A stretch of DNA of 18,731 nt from Phellopilus nigrolimitatus (Eukaryota > Basidiomycota > Agaricomycetes > Hymenochaetales > Hymenochaetaceae): the NCBI GenBank assembly GCA_021029095.1, contig JAJOHG010000455.1:1-18731 (forward strand), in the 5' to 3' direction. Position numbers and translations under genes: made by a program. Positions 8,086 through 18,000 of the stretch are shown in pieces (the stretch's first letter is position 1; every line of letters starts with the position of its first letter). The notes under the pieces were generated by a model that did not search any database, was not told where the DNA came from, and was given only the letters and a program-made list of their open reading frames with translations.

Positions 8086-10204
8086 CTAAGAAGTACTCGA
8101 TGAGGGACCACCTTTTTGACCAACAAATGAGAAGGTCCCAGCGGCAAACCACTTGTCGTTTGCCTCTTTGATTCGCTGCGCTGCTGCAGCGTGGTTTGTA
8201 ATTTCGAATCCTGTCGGCATACGTTAAGACTATTTATGAAGGTGGAGAATCGAAGAAGTCAGACCTTGGACGGGTGTAAATACCAGCGAAGTCGCGGTCC
8301 CAGACGTCTGTTGTGCGGAACGTGTAATGGCAGCAGTGCGCAGTTTATTCGCCTTCGACATTTTCGCTAGAAACAAAAGCCAATGTCAGCGAACTAAAAG
8401 TTACTGCCACGAGAGGCGGATCGAAAACACACCTTTACTCTTCGCCTCGCCCATTCCGGCTCTAACCTTCCCACTTGCGACACCAATCATGCCCATTCCC
8501 TTCGTCTCGTCGAACGCACCGACCTCTTCCTCGGCTTCGCCGAACGTCATCCGATTCTGCAGTTTCCGCAGCTCGGTCTGCGCGTACGCCTCTTTCGCCT
8601 TCCGGGCTCTAAATTTCACAATAGTTATAAGTAACGCATGCCGACTGATGGCTTACTAAATGGTAAGTACACACCGCTTCCCACCGCGCCGCTTTTTCGG
8701 GCCGTCGTTCGGGATGGGCAACGCCTTGGTCACCTTTGACGGCGGTGGCGCGGCAAGTCGGTCGATGTGCTTGTCTATCTTCTCCCGCAGCTCTTCACCA
8801 TAGCTGCCTGTTATGGCATGAGTTCAAGTCAGACCAAAGATTCAATTGCAGAATAAGGAAAAAAGTGTACCATCTCTCCGCATTCTCTCGAGGTCCATCC
8901 TCGCAGCCAAGACAGATTTTGCCCCAACAGTCCGCTGGACTTTCAGCCTGTAGTCCGGAGGAGTCTGTTGGATGAGCTCAGACTGGAACACAAAGCCAGT
9001 GTGTCGATTTTGCGTAGCCGATGAGAACCCGGCGGCAATTTTCTTCTGAGCGCCAAGGAGCTGTGTTTGCAATGCGTTTAGATATTGCTTTCTACCACTT
9101 AAAAGTAGTCTGTGCTCACATGAACGTTGCAAGCAGGCATCTTTGCCAGTGCATTAAGCCCACCCGCGACACCGAGAAGCTTTGCTGCCACTGTTGTCCC
9201 TACAATGGCAGAGAGGTTCGGCGCGAGCATGTTCATGCGAGAGCTGACGTAGGTAAAGATCTACGCGTGAATGCTTCTTAAATTGTGTGCTCTCTGCACA
9301 AGAAGATGATCGTACCTTCTTGCGAGCCTCCTCAAGGCGGTCGGCTAGATCGCACGCCTTCTGAACAGCGAGCCATTCGCCGTCTGACAGCTTCTGCCCG
9401 GATGTCGTCGTGGCCGTGACGAGCACGCTCATGATCACTGCAGGAGGCAGAACGCCCACTAGGTCGACCTTTGTCGGATCCTCCTCGTTGCCTAGCACGC
9501 GCACGGAACGTATGAACATAGCTGCGTCGGTAACGAGCTGTTCGAGCTCCGGGAACTTGGGGGCATAATGGTCTCGGATGAACTAAAGTTGGAGAATAAA
9601 GGGAGAAGAATCAATACCTCGTAATTGGAGCGCAGGCAGAGGCGGGGATAAATGCCTTATGGACCACCAGGATTTCGTTGTCGACGTCTACGGAAAGGTT
9701 GTTCGCCTGCACGATGAGTGTGTACTCCGGATTGAGGTGGGGAGGCTGGGACATCGTCTCCGCCGTGCTTGGGTTTGCTATATAATGTTCAATTTCCTGA
9801 AACACGCAATCATTTCGGACCATGTTTCCAAATAAGCAGTAGAGAATATGTACCTTGAGAATATCGACCATCCTCTTACTACCCTCCAGCTTCGCGATCT
9901 TGCTCACGTCCTCGACTTTGCCGAGCTCCATGCGTTGAACCTCTTCTGCATCCAGCTCTGCTGCCGGCTTCATACCACCCTCGAGCACAAGCCCACCACC
10001 TGCCGCCTCCTCTTGACCATCTGCATCACCACCCGCGTCTCCTTCGTCCTCCGAGTCGGACATCTCGATGTCTTCGTCTTGACCAGCCTTTCGCTTGACG
10101 CCGGCAGGCGGATGAGAGTCAAGTGTTTCCTTTTCGATGTACTCTTCTCCAGCATCATCAAGGTCGTCGAGGTCAGCTAGAAGTTCGTCTGCAAGGCCGC
10201 TCAT
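8086..10204 (-). CDS. PRP31: U4/U6 snRNP splicing factor Prp31
   Basis: Prp31 is the nuclear U4/U6 snRNP protein that binds the 15.5K-U4 5' stem-loop and bridges U4/U6 to U5 in the tri-snRNP. Exons: 10204-9854, 9796-9656, 9582-9316, 9260-9120, 9060-8871, 8807-8675, 8608-8433, 8366-8265, 8210-8086, giving 541 aa with no frame breaks. The acidic N-terminus starts [25 protein letters not shown]-domain hallmarks follow: [96 protein letters not shown]. Then come the basic stretch [13 protein letters not shown] and the Prp31 C-terminal domain with [16 protein letters not shown] and [14 protein letters not shown]. Intron 1 is 57 nt with no stop, so retention stays in frame. Intron 2 starts with GC. 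The ATG at 10204 matches the family start. Confidence 0.97.
9583..9655 (-). other. GC-AG intron in PRP31 (intron 2)
   Basis: The conserved junction [13 protein letters not shown] requires splicing at AAG|GCATTT with acceptor ctttag, giving a 73-nt intron that starts GC instead of GT. No GT in the region allows the same protein. The donor also lacks the strong extended consensus usual for GC introns. Confidence 0.8.
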
Positions 10205-10574
10205 TTTGAAGATTAGCAATGAGTTGGTTGTAGTTGGAGGCAAAGTCGAAGCATTACGTCTTCCGAGTATGGCATCCGGGTGGCGCGTTAAATTATTAGT
10301 ACTGTGCGTCGAATGAAACAAAATAAAGGTGAAAACAGATCCATTGTTAAACAAATCGAGGTGTACAAGGTGTGTAATAGTTCGCAGTCCATCCATAGTA
10401 AAATAAAAATGTATATGTGCGTTCCTCCTTTATCAAATGAAAATGCGAGCAACCTGCTCATCCGTCATCTTCACCCGGGAACGAAAGCGGGCCCTGTACC
10501 GAACGTTATCACAGCACCCTCTACGTACTAGTTGGCCAATGTTTCAGCACCCTTTTGTGTAAAAGACACACAGA
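10205..10574. other. Intergenic region between F-box gene and PRP31
   Basis: This holds the 3' flank of the F-box gene and the upstream region of PRP31, both on the minus strand. The frame continues open upstream of the PRP31 ATG but is AT-rich and unlike the family. No other feature is seen. Confidence 0.45.
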
Positions 10575-12083
10575 TCACTTACAGCAAAAATCATGCATGT
10601 CCCGCATTTTAAGGCGACACATACAATAATCCGCGATGCCAAGAATGTGTTTTTCATTGACGATAGAGCAATTGATAACTGTCACTTCGGTGATAGGAGA
10701 CAACTCATGTTTATCTCCGTCGATTTCCGCACGAGAGCGGATAACTTGTTCCAAAACACGCCCGTTGATATGCCCACACCAACGAAGATCTAAAACCGAC
10801 AGCTTGGGTAGCAAGCCGACAGGGGACGCCAGAGATTCAAGCGTTCCATCGAGTATCTCCGATCCATGCAGCCGCAGCTCTTCCATATTCGGTAGTAGGT
10901 TAAAGCAGAACAAAAAATCATCCTGCGATATATCCACGTCGTAAAGATCCCAGACGCGAAGTGGTGGAGCGGAGAGTTCAATGAAGTCACGAAGCGCTGT
11001 TCGTGTTGCATTACCCGCAAATCCATGAGGATCATCAGGGCTCCGCAGAAAAAGGAGCTCGAGCTTTGGAGTGCGGAGGTGTTGAATGAACTCCATAAAA
11101 TCAATAGGAAGGTTCAGCGTGAGTGAAACCAGTTCGGACAGGGTGACAGTACGCGCACTGCTAACTTCCACGAAATCACGTCTATCATTTCGCGAGATGA
11201 TTATGATAAGCTCTTGAAGGTTGGGCGAGTCCGAAAGGACTTCGATAATCTCAGAAGCAAAGATCGGCCTGGCAGACATGAATTGACTATCGTTCAGCTG
11301 CAGGGTTAGGCTAGTAAACTGAGCCAGCCCGACCCAGGACTGGGCGATATCTGCTATAAATGAAACCCTCCTAAGGTTTGGAGCTTTCCCGAAAGCTGGT
11401 CCAAAGCCAGAGAGCCGACCTTGTCCTTGGGCAACATCTGGCAGAGGTACAGTGATTGAGGATTCTCCTAGCTTTACAGTCACCTCTTTCAGCTGAAGTC
11501 CAGGATCAGGAAGGCGGCCGAGCACATAATTGGCCGATTGCACAGTCGGTGCCTCCAGTGTAAACGATCTCCAGCGTAGTATGTGTTGCATTATAGCTCC
11601 CAGAGCAGCATCCAATACTGGAAGAAACTCTGTTGTCCTGAATGTCACGTCCAATAATGACAGCTGTGCCATCTGTAGCCACAATTTACAGCGTGCCACG
11701 GGATCGCCCTTATCACAGTCAATGTAAACATGGGACCAGACGGAAGGTGACTTGGCTGCCTCTCTCCATGAAGAGCACACCTGGGAGACGACTATGGGGC
11801 AGCGTGTCCAACCACCTGCGACGGCAAGCTCGAAAGTTCTGGCAAGAAGTTCGCCAGGGATTCGATTGGCGAGAGTCAAGACACCCTTGCATTTGGCTAT
11901 AGCGAGGGCGTGTTTCCGCTTCTTCTCCTCGATACAACGTATTTGCCGCATAAGTCCCACTATTGACGCATCTAGGTTGAAGATAATAGACTCGTGCATC
12001 GAAATCTCTTCGCGTGCTTTCCGCACGTCCTCGTCGGACGGTGTAAATCGATACATATTGTGCTCTGCTCGCGTGAGTGGCAT
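10575..12083 (-). CDS. F-box-like protein with leucine-rich C-terminal region
   Basis: A single uninterrupted frame encodes 502 aa. The N-terminus (about residues 15-65) is a charged, probably coiled-coil helix (ARKEE-like, [12 protein letters not shown]). An F-box-like motif follows at about 70-115: [18 protein letters not shown], then [21 protein letters not shown]. The rest has irregular leucine-rich segments ([51 protein letters not shown]), as in substrate-recognition domains. F-box proteins recruit targets to SCF ubiquitin ligases through Skp1. This architecture belongs to a very large, fast-evolving family in agaricomycetes, so the substrate cannot be guessed. It is intronless, unlike all its assigned neighbours. 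Confidence 0.85.
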   Translation of the reverse strand: MPLTRAEHNMYRFTPSDEDVRKAREEISMHESIIFNLDASIVGLMRQIRCIEEKKRKHALAIAKCKGVLTLANRIPGELLARTFELAVAGGWTRCPIVVSQVCSSWREAAKSPSVWSHVYIDCDKGDPVARCKLWLQMAQLSLLDVTFRTTEFLPVLDAALGAIMQHILRWRSFTLEAPTVQSANYVLGRLPDPGLQLKEVTVKLGESSITVPLPDVAQGQGRLSGFGPAFGKAPNLRRVSFIADIAQSWVGLAQFTSLTLQLNDSQFMSARPIFASEIIEVLSDSPNLQELIIIISRNDRRDFVEVSSARTVTLSELVSLTLNLPIDFMEFIQHLRTPKLELLFLRSPDDPHGFAGNATRTALRDFIELSAPPLRVWDLYDVDISQDDFLFCFNLLPNMEELRLHGSEILDGTLESLASPVGLLPKLSVLDLRWCGHINGRVLEQVIRSRAEIDGDKHELSPITEVTVINCSIVNEKHILGIADYCMCRLKMRDMHDFCCK

Positions 12084-12613
12084 GCGTACCTAGGACGAGG
12101 AGAAAGCCAGTAAGTTCATACGAATGGGAGAATATTACAACTAAGATCTTACTTCAGCCCAATAGATGAATAGCCTCTAGCAAAGGGCGAAAACAAGGAT
12201 GGGTCGCAGGGTATAAGTGGCAAACTGGTTATTGTACATGTACAGATACTGCAGTGACGTGTGGAAGAACAGACACGTGGTTATCTAATCAGGGTCGGTT
12301 ACTCAGCGGCTTCAAGTTTTGTCTCGTCGCGCGCTCTTCAACCAACTTCCCAACGTCGAAGATTTTGAGCACGAGGTTTGTAAAACGTTCATCAGGTGAA
12401 TCTTCCGAAATGGTTGAGCTGTTCAGAGATGATTCAGAGTGGAAGCCGACTTGACCTGCTCGAAACTTTTTTTACTTGCTGGGTCGACGTGAAGACTTCT
12501 CAATGTTCTAGATACTGCTGAGAATTTACTTCCTTTATTGCACTTACGATTGCTTGGAATAAAGACGACTGACTCTTGTTGTGTTCTCCAGCAGCCCATA
12601 CTGGCCAGTCGAG
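12084..12613. other. Divergent promoter region, F-box gene / SSU72
   Basis: 530 bases separate the divergent start codons and should hold both promoters. A palindrome GTACATGTAC sits near 12234-12243. A minus-strand frame without a start codon (roughly 12289-12466) reads protein-like at its end (LVLKIFDVGKLVEER) but has no recognised family. No clear TATA box is seen. Confidence 0.4.
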
Positions 12614-13787
12614 ATGGATCCCCGGAGAGCCAGAGATCCTCGCTTAGCTCGTGCTGACCCGCGCCTGCAAAACAGACTTCCCTCTAACTCCCCTGTCCCC
12701 ACACCTCTTCCAGCTGCCCATTCTGTTGCACAGCAGAGCCCTTCGTATAGCTCAGAGCATACATATGGCGCAGCGGCAACCTACCCAGCCCTGCCTGGGT
12801 ATCAGAACGGTCAAAACGGCGTCGAACTTGCTCCTGGACTGGGCATCGCTGGCCCATCGACGTATCAGTCTCCAACACCACCTGAGCCTGCTCCTACCCA
12901 TCAACCTTCCCATACTCCTTTGTCGAAGTACAAAACAAGACCCCTCTTTTGCGTAGTATGCGCGAGCAACCAAGTGAGCATCTTATGATTTCGTCCATTG
13001 CGTTTCGCAAACTCATAGTAAAACAAAGAATCGGTCTATGGAAGCACATAATGTGCTATCGTGCGTTGCTTCATGTATATATATCTAACAAAAGAGACCT
13101 ATAACGTCATTTTTTCTTCAGGAAAGCCGGTTTCCAAGTGATTTCTTCGGGGACAGGATCAGCTGTTCGTCTTCCTGGCCCGTCAATTGACAAACCAAAT
13201 ATCTACGCGTTCGGAACACCATATAACACAATTTATGAAGAATTAACTTCAAAAGACCCTCGTTTGTCAGTTCATTAAGAAGCCTGTATGAGTAGCTTTT
13301 GATGGATTATCCAGATACACAGCGAACGGGCTCCTGGGTATGCTCGATCGCAATAGGAAAGTCAAGCTCGCTCCTGAGCGATGGCAAGACAGCAAGAACG
13401 TTGCAGATGTGGTCATTACCTGTGAAGAAAGGTGCTACGATGCTGTTTGCGACGGTGAGCAATCTTTCAGCTTGTGAGTGTGTATTCGACTGATCAGTGT
13501 TTGAGTAGATCTTTTATCGAAGGGAGGAGAGTTTAACCGGCCCGTACATATTATCAACATCGAGATAAGAGACAATCATGAGGAGGCGTTGATAGCAGGC
13601 AAAGCGATCTTAGACTTGTGTGCGGCGGTGAGTGAAAAAATAGACTAACAATGTGATTAATCTCTTATATATGCCTTAAATGCAGATTGAGGCGTCGGAT
13701 GACGTGGATCGTGACATGGAGAAGATACTGGAAGAGCAGCAAGAGAAGCATCCGCACACTCTTCTGCACACTGTAGCATTCTACTAA
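12614..13787 (+). CDS. SSU72: RNA polymerase II CTD phosphatase Ssu72 with N-terminal extension
   Basis: Ssu72 removes phosphate from Ser5/Ser7 of the Pol II CTD and works with the cleavage and polyadenylation factor in 3'-end formation and termination. Exons 12614-12973, 13029-13060, 13122-13265, 13315-13454, 13509-13627 and 13686-13787 give 298 aa, intact. The catalytic domain starts near residue 110 with [18 protein letters not shown]: the CX5R loop is C116 to R122, with intron 1 between Q120 and N121. It continues through [76 protein letters not shown] and the ending LLHTVAFY. Ssu72 proteins are usually about 190-200 aa. Here some 105 residues precede the domain, with three DPR motifs at the start ([17 protein letters not shown]) and then proline/serine-rich sequence. 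Intron 1 ends in AAG. Confidence 0.95.
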
Positions 13788-14075
13788 ATGTTCGGACGTA
13801 TGTCCGAATTTTTGTTCTGCTGTTTCCCAATGCCACGATTGAAGCACGCCATAAGAATGCTCATCTAGCCTCATGAGTACTAGTTTCAGCAGTGGTGTGA
13901 AGATGGTATTGTATATGTATTGCGCAACACCGTTAGTAGGCGTGGGAAACTATCGCGTTTGTGTGGTGTGATTACTCGGCTTCGAAAAGTCAATGAACTC
14001 ATCTTCTTATAAAGAGCGCATCGACGGCAACGAGAGCTATATCTGTATTTCCCTCGACCCGCAGATTACCACCAA
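13788..14075. other. Spacer between SSU72 and PRX6
   Basis: This 288-base spacer holds the SSU72 3' flank and the peroxiredoxin promoter, both genes on the plus strand. It contains a TATA-like element described separately. No other gene is seen. Confidence 0.5.
14008..14014 (+). promoter_or_regulatory. Possible TATA box of the peroxiredoxin gene
   Basis: TATAAAG lies 62 bases upstream of the ATG at 14076, a plausible spacing for a TATA box and short 5' UTR. The evidence is motif and position only. Confidence 0.35.
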
Positions 14076-15005
14076 ATGCCTGCCTCGCTCAGACTTGGAA
14101 GTATCGCGCCTGACTTCGAGGCTCAGACTACCGCGGGCCCCATCAAGTTCCATGACTGGATTGGCAACAGCTGGGCTATCCTCTTCTCCCACCCGGGCGA
14201 CTTTACGTACGTATTTGTCATATGGAACGTTTTGAACATCCAAACCTGATGTTCGAGCATTGATAGGCCTGTCTGCACGACAGAGCTTGCTGAGGTCGCG
14301 CGCCGCGCACCCGACTTTGAAAAGCGCGGCGTGAAAGTCATTGGTATCTCAGCGAACGGGCTCGAGGACCACCACGCGTGGGTGAAAGACATCAACGAAT
14401 GGGGCGGCCAAGTCGGCCCCACTAACGTTCAGTTTCCCATTGTGCGTTTCATTTCCGCTGGCTGTTACCACTTTGGAACGGAAATACTCATTTCTGTGCT
14501 GCTATGAAAGATCGCCGACCAGGATCGCAAAATCTCCACCATTTACGACATGCTGGACGCTTTGGACGCAACAACCGCGATGCAAAGGGTTTGCCATTCA
14601 CCGTACGATTCTTTCAGTTTCCGTTTTACTTAGAAGCAGCAATCTCATTTCAATTTATTGCTAGGTTCGCACCGTCTTCGTAATTGACCCTAAAAAGGTC
14701 ATTCGCCTCACACTCTCATATCCCGCTTCTACTGGTCGCAACTTCGACGAGATTATCCGTGTTATCGACTCGCTCCAGCTCGGTGACAAGCACCGTATCA
14801 CAACTCCGGTCAACTGGAACAAGGGCGACGATGTCATTGTCCACCCGTCTGTTTCTAATGAGGAGGCTAAGACGTTGTTCCCCGACTTCACGGTTCACAA
14901 GGTAAGGTGTCCCCGTGCTTTACTCGTTTCTATCGACTGATCAATGTTCTTCTCTTCGTCTAGCCGTATCTGAGAACCACCCACTTAAAGTGGAGTAAAT
15001 CGTGA
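14076..15005 (+). CDS. 1-Cys peroxiredoxin (Prx6 type), one apparent frameshift
   Basis: 1-Cys peroxiredoxins reduce hydrogen peroxide and lipid peroxides. Exons 14076-14206, 14267-14441, 14511-14602, 14665-14901 and 14964-15005 give about 222 aa. The sequence starts [19 protein letters not shown] and carries [18 protein letters not shown], with the peroxidatic cysteine at C47 and H39 at the same positions as in human PRDX6. [20 protein letters not shown], the Prx6 tail [36 protein letters not shown] and [15 protein letters not shown] follow. In exon 3 the conserved blocks [14 protein letters not shown] and RDAKGLPFT are one frame apart: one base seems missing at about 14568-14576 (AACAACC). 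As printed the frame breaks there, yet both sides are very well conserved, so a sequence error is likely. Intron 2 ends in AAG. Confidence 0.9.
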
Positions 15006-18000
15006 TTGAAGTGTGAGGATGACAGTGTATGGGCAGCTGTATTAATTGATAAACATATAACGCCACCATGTAACCAAATATCAACGTTTCGCCTCATCAT
15101 TTCGTTATGCTTGAGCCCGACTTCCCGTGAATCCTAATACAGTCGCAAAATTGCCGATCAACTTGACGAAGGCGCACGGATCCCGCTTCCAAACACGTGT
15201 TCAACCTTCGTTCGCCCGAATGCCATGCTAAACCCACGTCTTCGCCGCAGGTATTACAGCCATATACCTATGCGAGGACTTGCGACGGAGAAGCAAAGAC
15301 TATGGAAAGGGATTTACGATGATGAGGCCAGTCCGAGCGAAGGTTCATTTTGCATGAATACACTCAAATCATGCTTCGTCGATGTCCCTTGTCCAAGGTT
15401 TCAAAAATTATTTGATGCGCAAAAGCTGTCCTCGTATCTACTAACGTTTCTGTCCTCGTTGAGTGTTGTTGAACTGTGCTCCCACGTGAGGGGCTGGTGG
15501 AGGGCTGCAGTGCACCCCTCGGCGTTCTTCTGTTGGGACGTATAGCGCAAGCACGTCCACATTCAAAGCTTCTGCCGCTTCTTGAACCCAGGCAATTTAC
15601 GACATTACTCCTGACGATCGTGATCGCCAAGTGCTTCCGACTGCGAAGCCTGCCTTCTTCCTCTTGAGAGCTGAGGGGAGTCAATTCCGCCATCCGCAAT
15701 TGAAAAGTTCAGCCCGTGCGCACTTCGCCACGAAGGATAAGCAAGTTGATGCATTAAAATACGTCGGGTCCTTGTCGATTTGACTTCCGAAGACCAAGCA
15801 GTGCGCCGATGAGCGCCTTTGTATTGATCTCCTCGCGTCCTCGTTACAGTCCCTAGAAGATAGGAGAGAGTCGTGCACACACGAGGGCTTGCCGTCCACT
15901 ATGCGAATGCGGGCGAATTCATTGACTCGTCCGGACAAGAGGCGGTTAGCAACCACCGTAATGATCGGCAGAACACAGTCGACTGCGAAGTGATGGTGTC
16001 CCTTGCGCCAGCCATCCTTACATCAGTATTTATGTGGACGATTCACGACATTATGGACGGTCCTGCAATTCCCACCTTAGTAACCCGTACGCGCGTCCAA
16101 GAAGAATGCGACTGAGATAGTTTCGCAACTACATATATACGGGAAGGGTTATTCCTAATGAGAGCCTCGAATGCAAATTCTTAAACGGTGGTCTGTCGAA
16201 TGATGCGAGGGCGGCGGACGTTCACCCCTGATCTTTTCGCCGATATATTGACCATCTTTTCACGGGAGGCTCTCTTGTATATTGTTTGCTGTTTTCCCAA
16301 TGACGCAAAATCTGATACCTAGTCGAAAGAAGAGTATATCCAAATGATTCTTTGACGACCGAAGATGGCTGTGATTCCTGGCAATTCCTTTGCGATGTGT
16401 TGTAATGTAACTCAGATGTTTACGATAACTAGTTCAAGCTGCAAATATGTAATCTCCGGTAGTACGAAGGTGTTTAACGGACCTCTAAGCAAGTTGAAAC
16501 GCAGAAGGTGACGTGAACCATTCCTAAGTACGAAGGTGGCGGCGGAGCGCATCTAGGATTTACGAAGACAACACTGAAACTTGACGTCCCCGGTCAATGA
16601 TGGTGCCAGCGTTGGTCAACCGTTTGTATTATTAGAATTAAAACGAGAATCACACAAGGAAGTTACGAACTTCTCTGCGATTTAGCAGATGTACGGTATT
16701 GCAAGTCAGATCCAAGTCCATCAACATCCGAGACCATCATTTGGACTGTCGCATCAGACGAAATGCTCCGGAAACATAACCCTCTAATATAATTCTCCGA
16801 GGTCGTTGTTAGAACGTGCTTGCTACACAGAAACCCTCTGCTTCGTGGCAGCCTAGAAGGTTGCGGACATAACATTACCTACGACGATGTAGCTGACGAC
16901 GCTACGTGAAAGGTAAATACCTACCGCTAAGCAGCCTACAGTGGGCAACAAAAGATGACCCCACTGCACAGGGCTAAGGACCGGGGAACCATGGACGAGC
17001 TTCCGCACTAAGCCATCCCGAGCCGCTCCCTTCCGCGAAGCGCCGATGGCATTGCAGTGTCTGGACAGTTAATTTATACCGATTCTCCTTTTCTGTGTTC
17101 GGGATCACCCTAGCTGCGTGCGCGGGAGCAGATTGAAGTCCGAGGCGACTTCACACCCTTGTTTGCTCCAAGTGCCGGTACCGCAGCGGTAAACCTTGAA
17201 GGTACAAATAAGTTCCTTGGAACAGAAGGTAAAGAAGTGACCGAAGCACGAGAATCAACAAAATTCCCGTCCGTGACGGGCCTGAAGGAAGAGAAAACTA
17301 GCAAATAGCTGCCAATGGAGATTGGTCTTAATTCTTGAATCTGTAGAGCCGTAAAGGGGTGCAATAGTCCGCACTGTCGCCGCGGAGTGCCTCGCGAAGA
17401 TCACTCATCTCTTGGCTTCCTGACTCGCGCCGCCTGCGCGGCCAAGGCGTTTTCTTTCTGATAGGTGGTAAAAATTATTTAGGAAAAGCTGGAAACATGA
17501 ATGGTCTCCCATGCGTCGCAGATTGCAATTTCAGCAGAAACACGTAGTTTCCCGGGAGTTCGTATCGCCGATGAGAATCTATTCATGCTCGGCGAGGTCC
17601 TTCTGAAAATAATACGTCAAAGATAAAGACTTTTTTAGTCTTCGGGGAAAATGCTGGGGTTTCAACCAAAAGTCGGACGGATCGTGGCAAGAGAAAGGAC
17701 AGATGGACTGTCTGCTGAGTCTGAACGATATTTCTCAGGGCCACTATATACGCCCCTTGTGCTTTTCGTCCCAGAACAACTTTTTATCACAAGAATGGCA
17801 GATGTTTTTCCGCCAAAACCAAGATTTTCCGCTCACCTTCCATCTGCGTATTCGGCCTCATGTCCAACAGGAGAAGATATCAACATTGTGGAGAAGTAAC
17901 ACCATAAAATCCCAGCTGACTTCTCGAAGACACAACGTCGCCGATAGCGTTCAGGAGAGTGGCCCGAAAGCCGACGAAGCGCGACATGGACGGGTGCTGA

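Noticed and set aside
10205..10396. Longer PRP31 N-terminus starting [10 protein letters not shown]
   Set aside because: Prp31 proteins begin at the conserved acidic [13 protein letters not shown]; the upstream part is AT-rich promoter-like sequence that happens to be open.
15225..15545. 106-codon plus-strand frame MLNPRLRRRYYSHIP, and the antisense 15364-15699 frame
   Set aside because: No recognisable family, overlapping open frames on both strands and no splice support.
16200..16322. 40-codon plus-strand frame resembling an F-box start (TPDLFADILTIFSREALL)
   Set aside because: The resemblance is short, with no conserved tryptophan/cysteine part and no continuation, so chance is likely.
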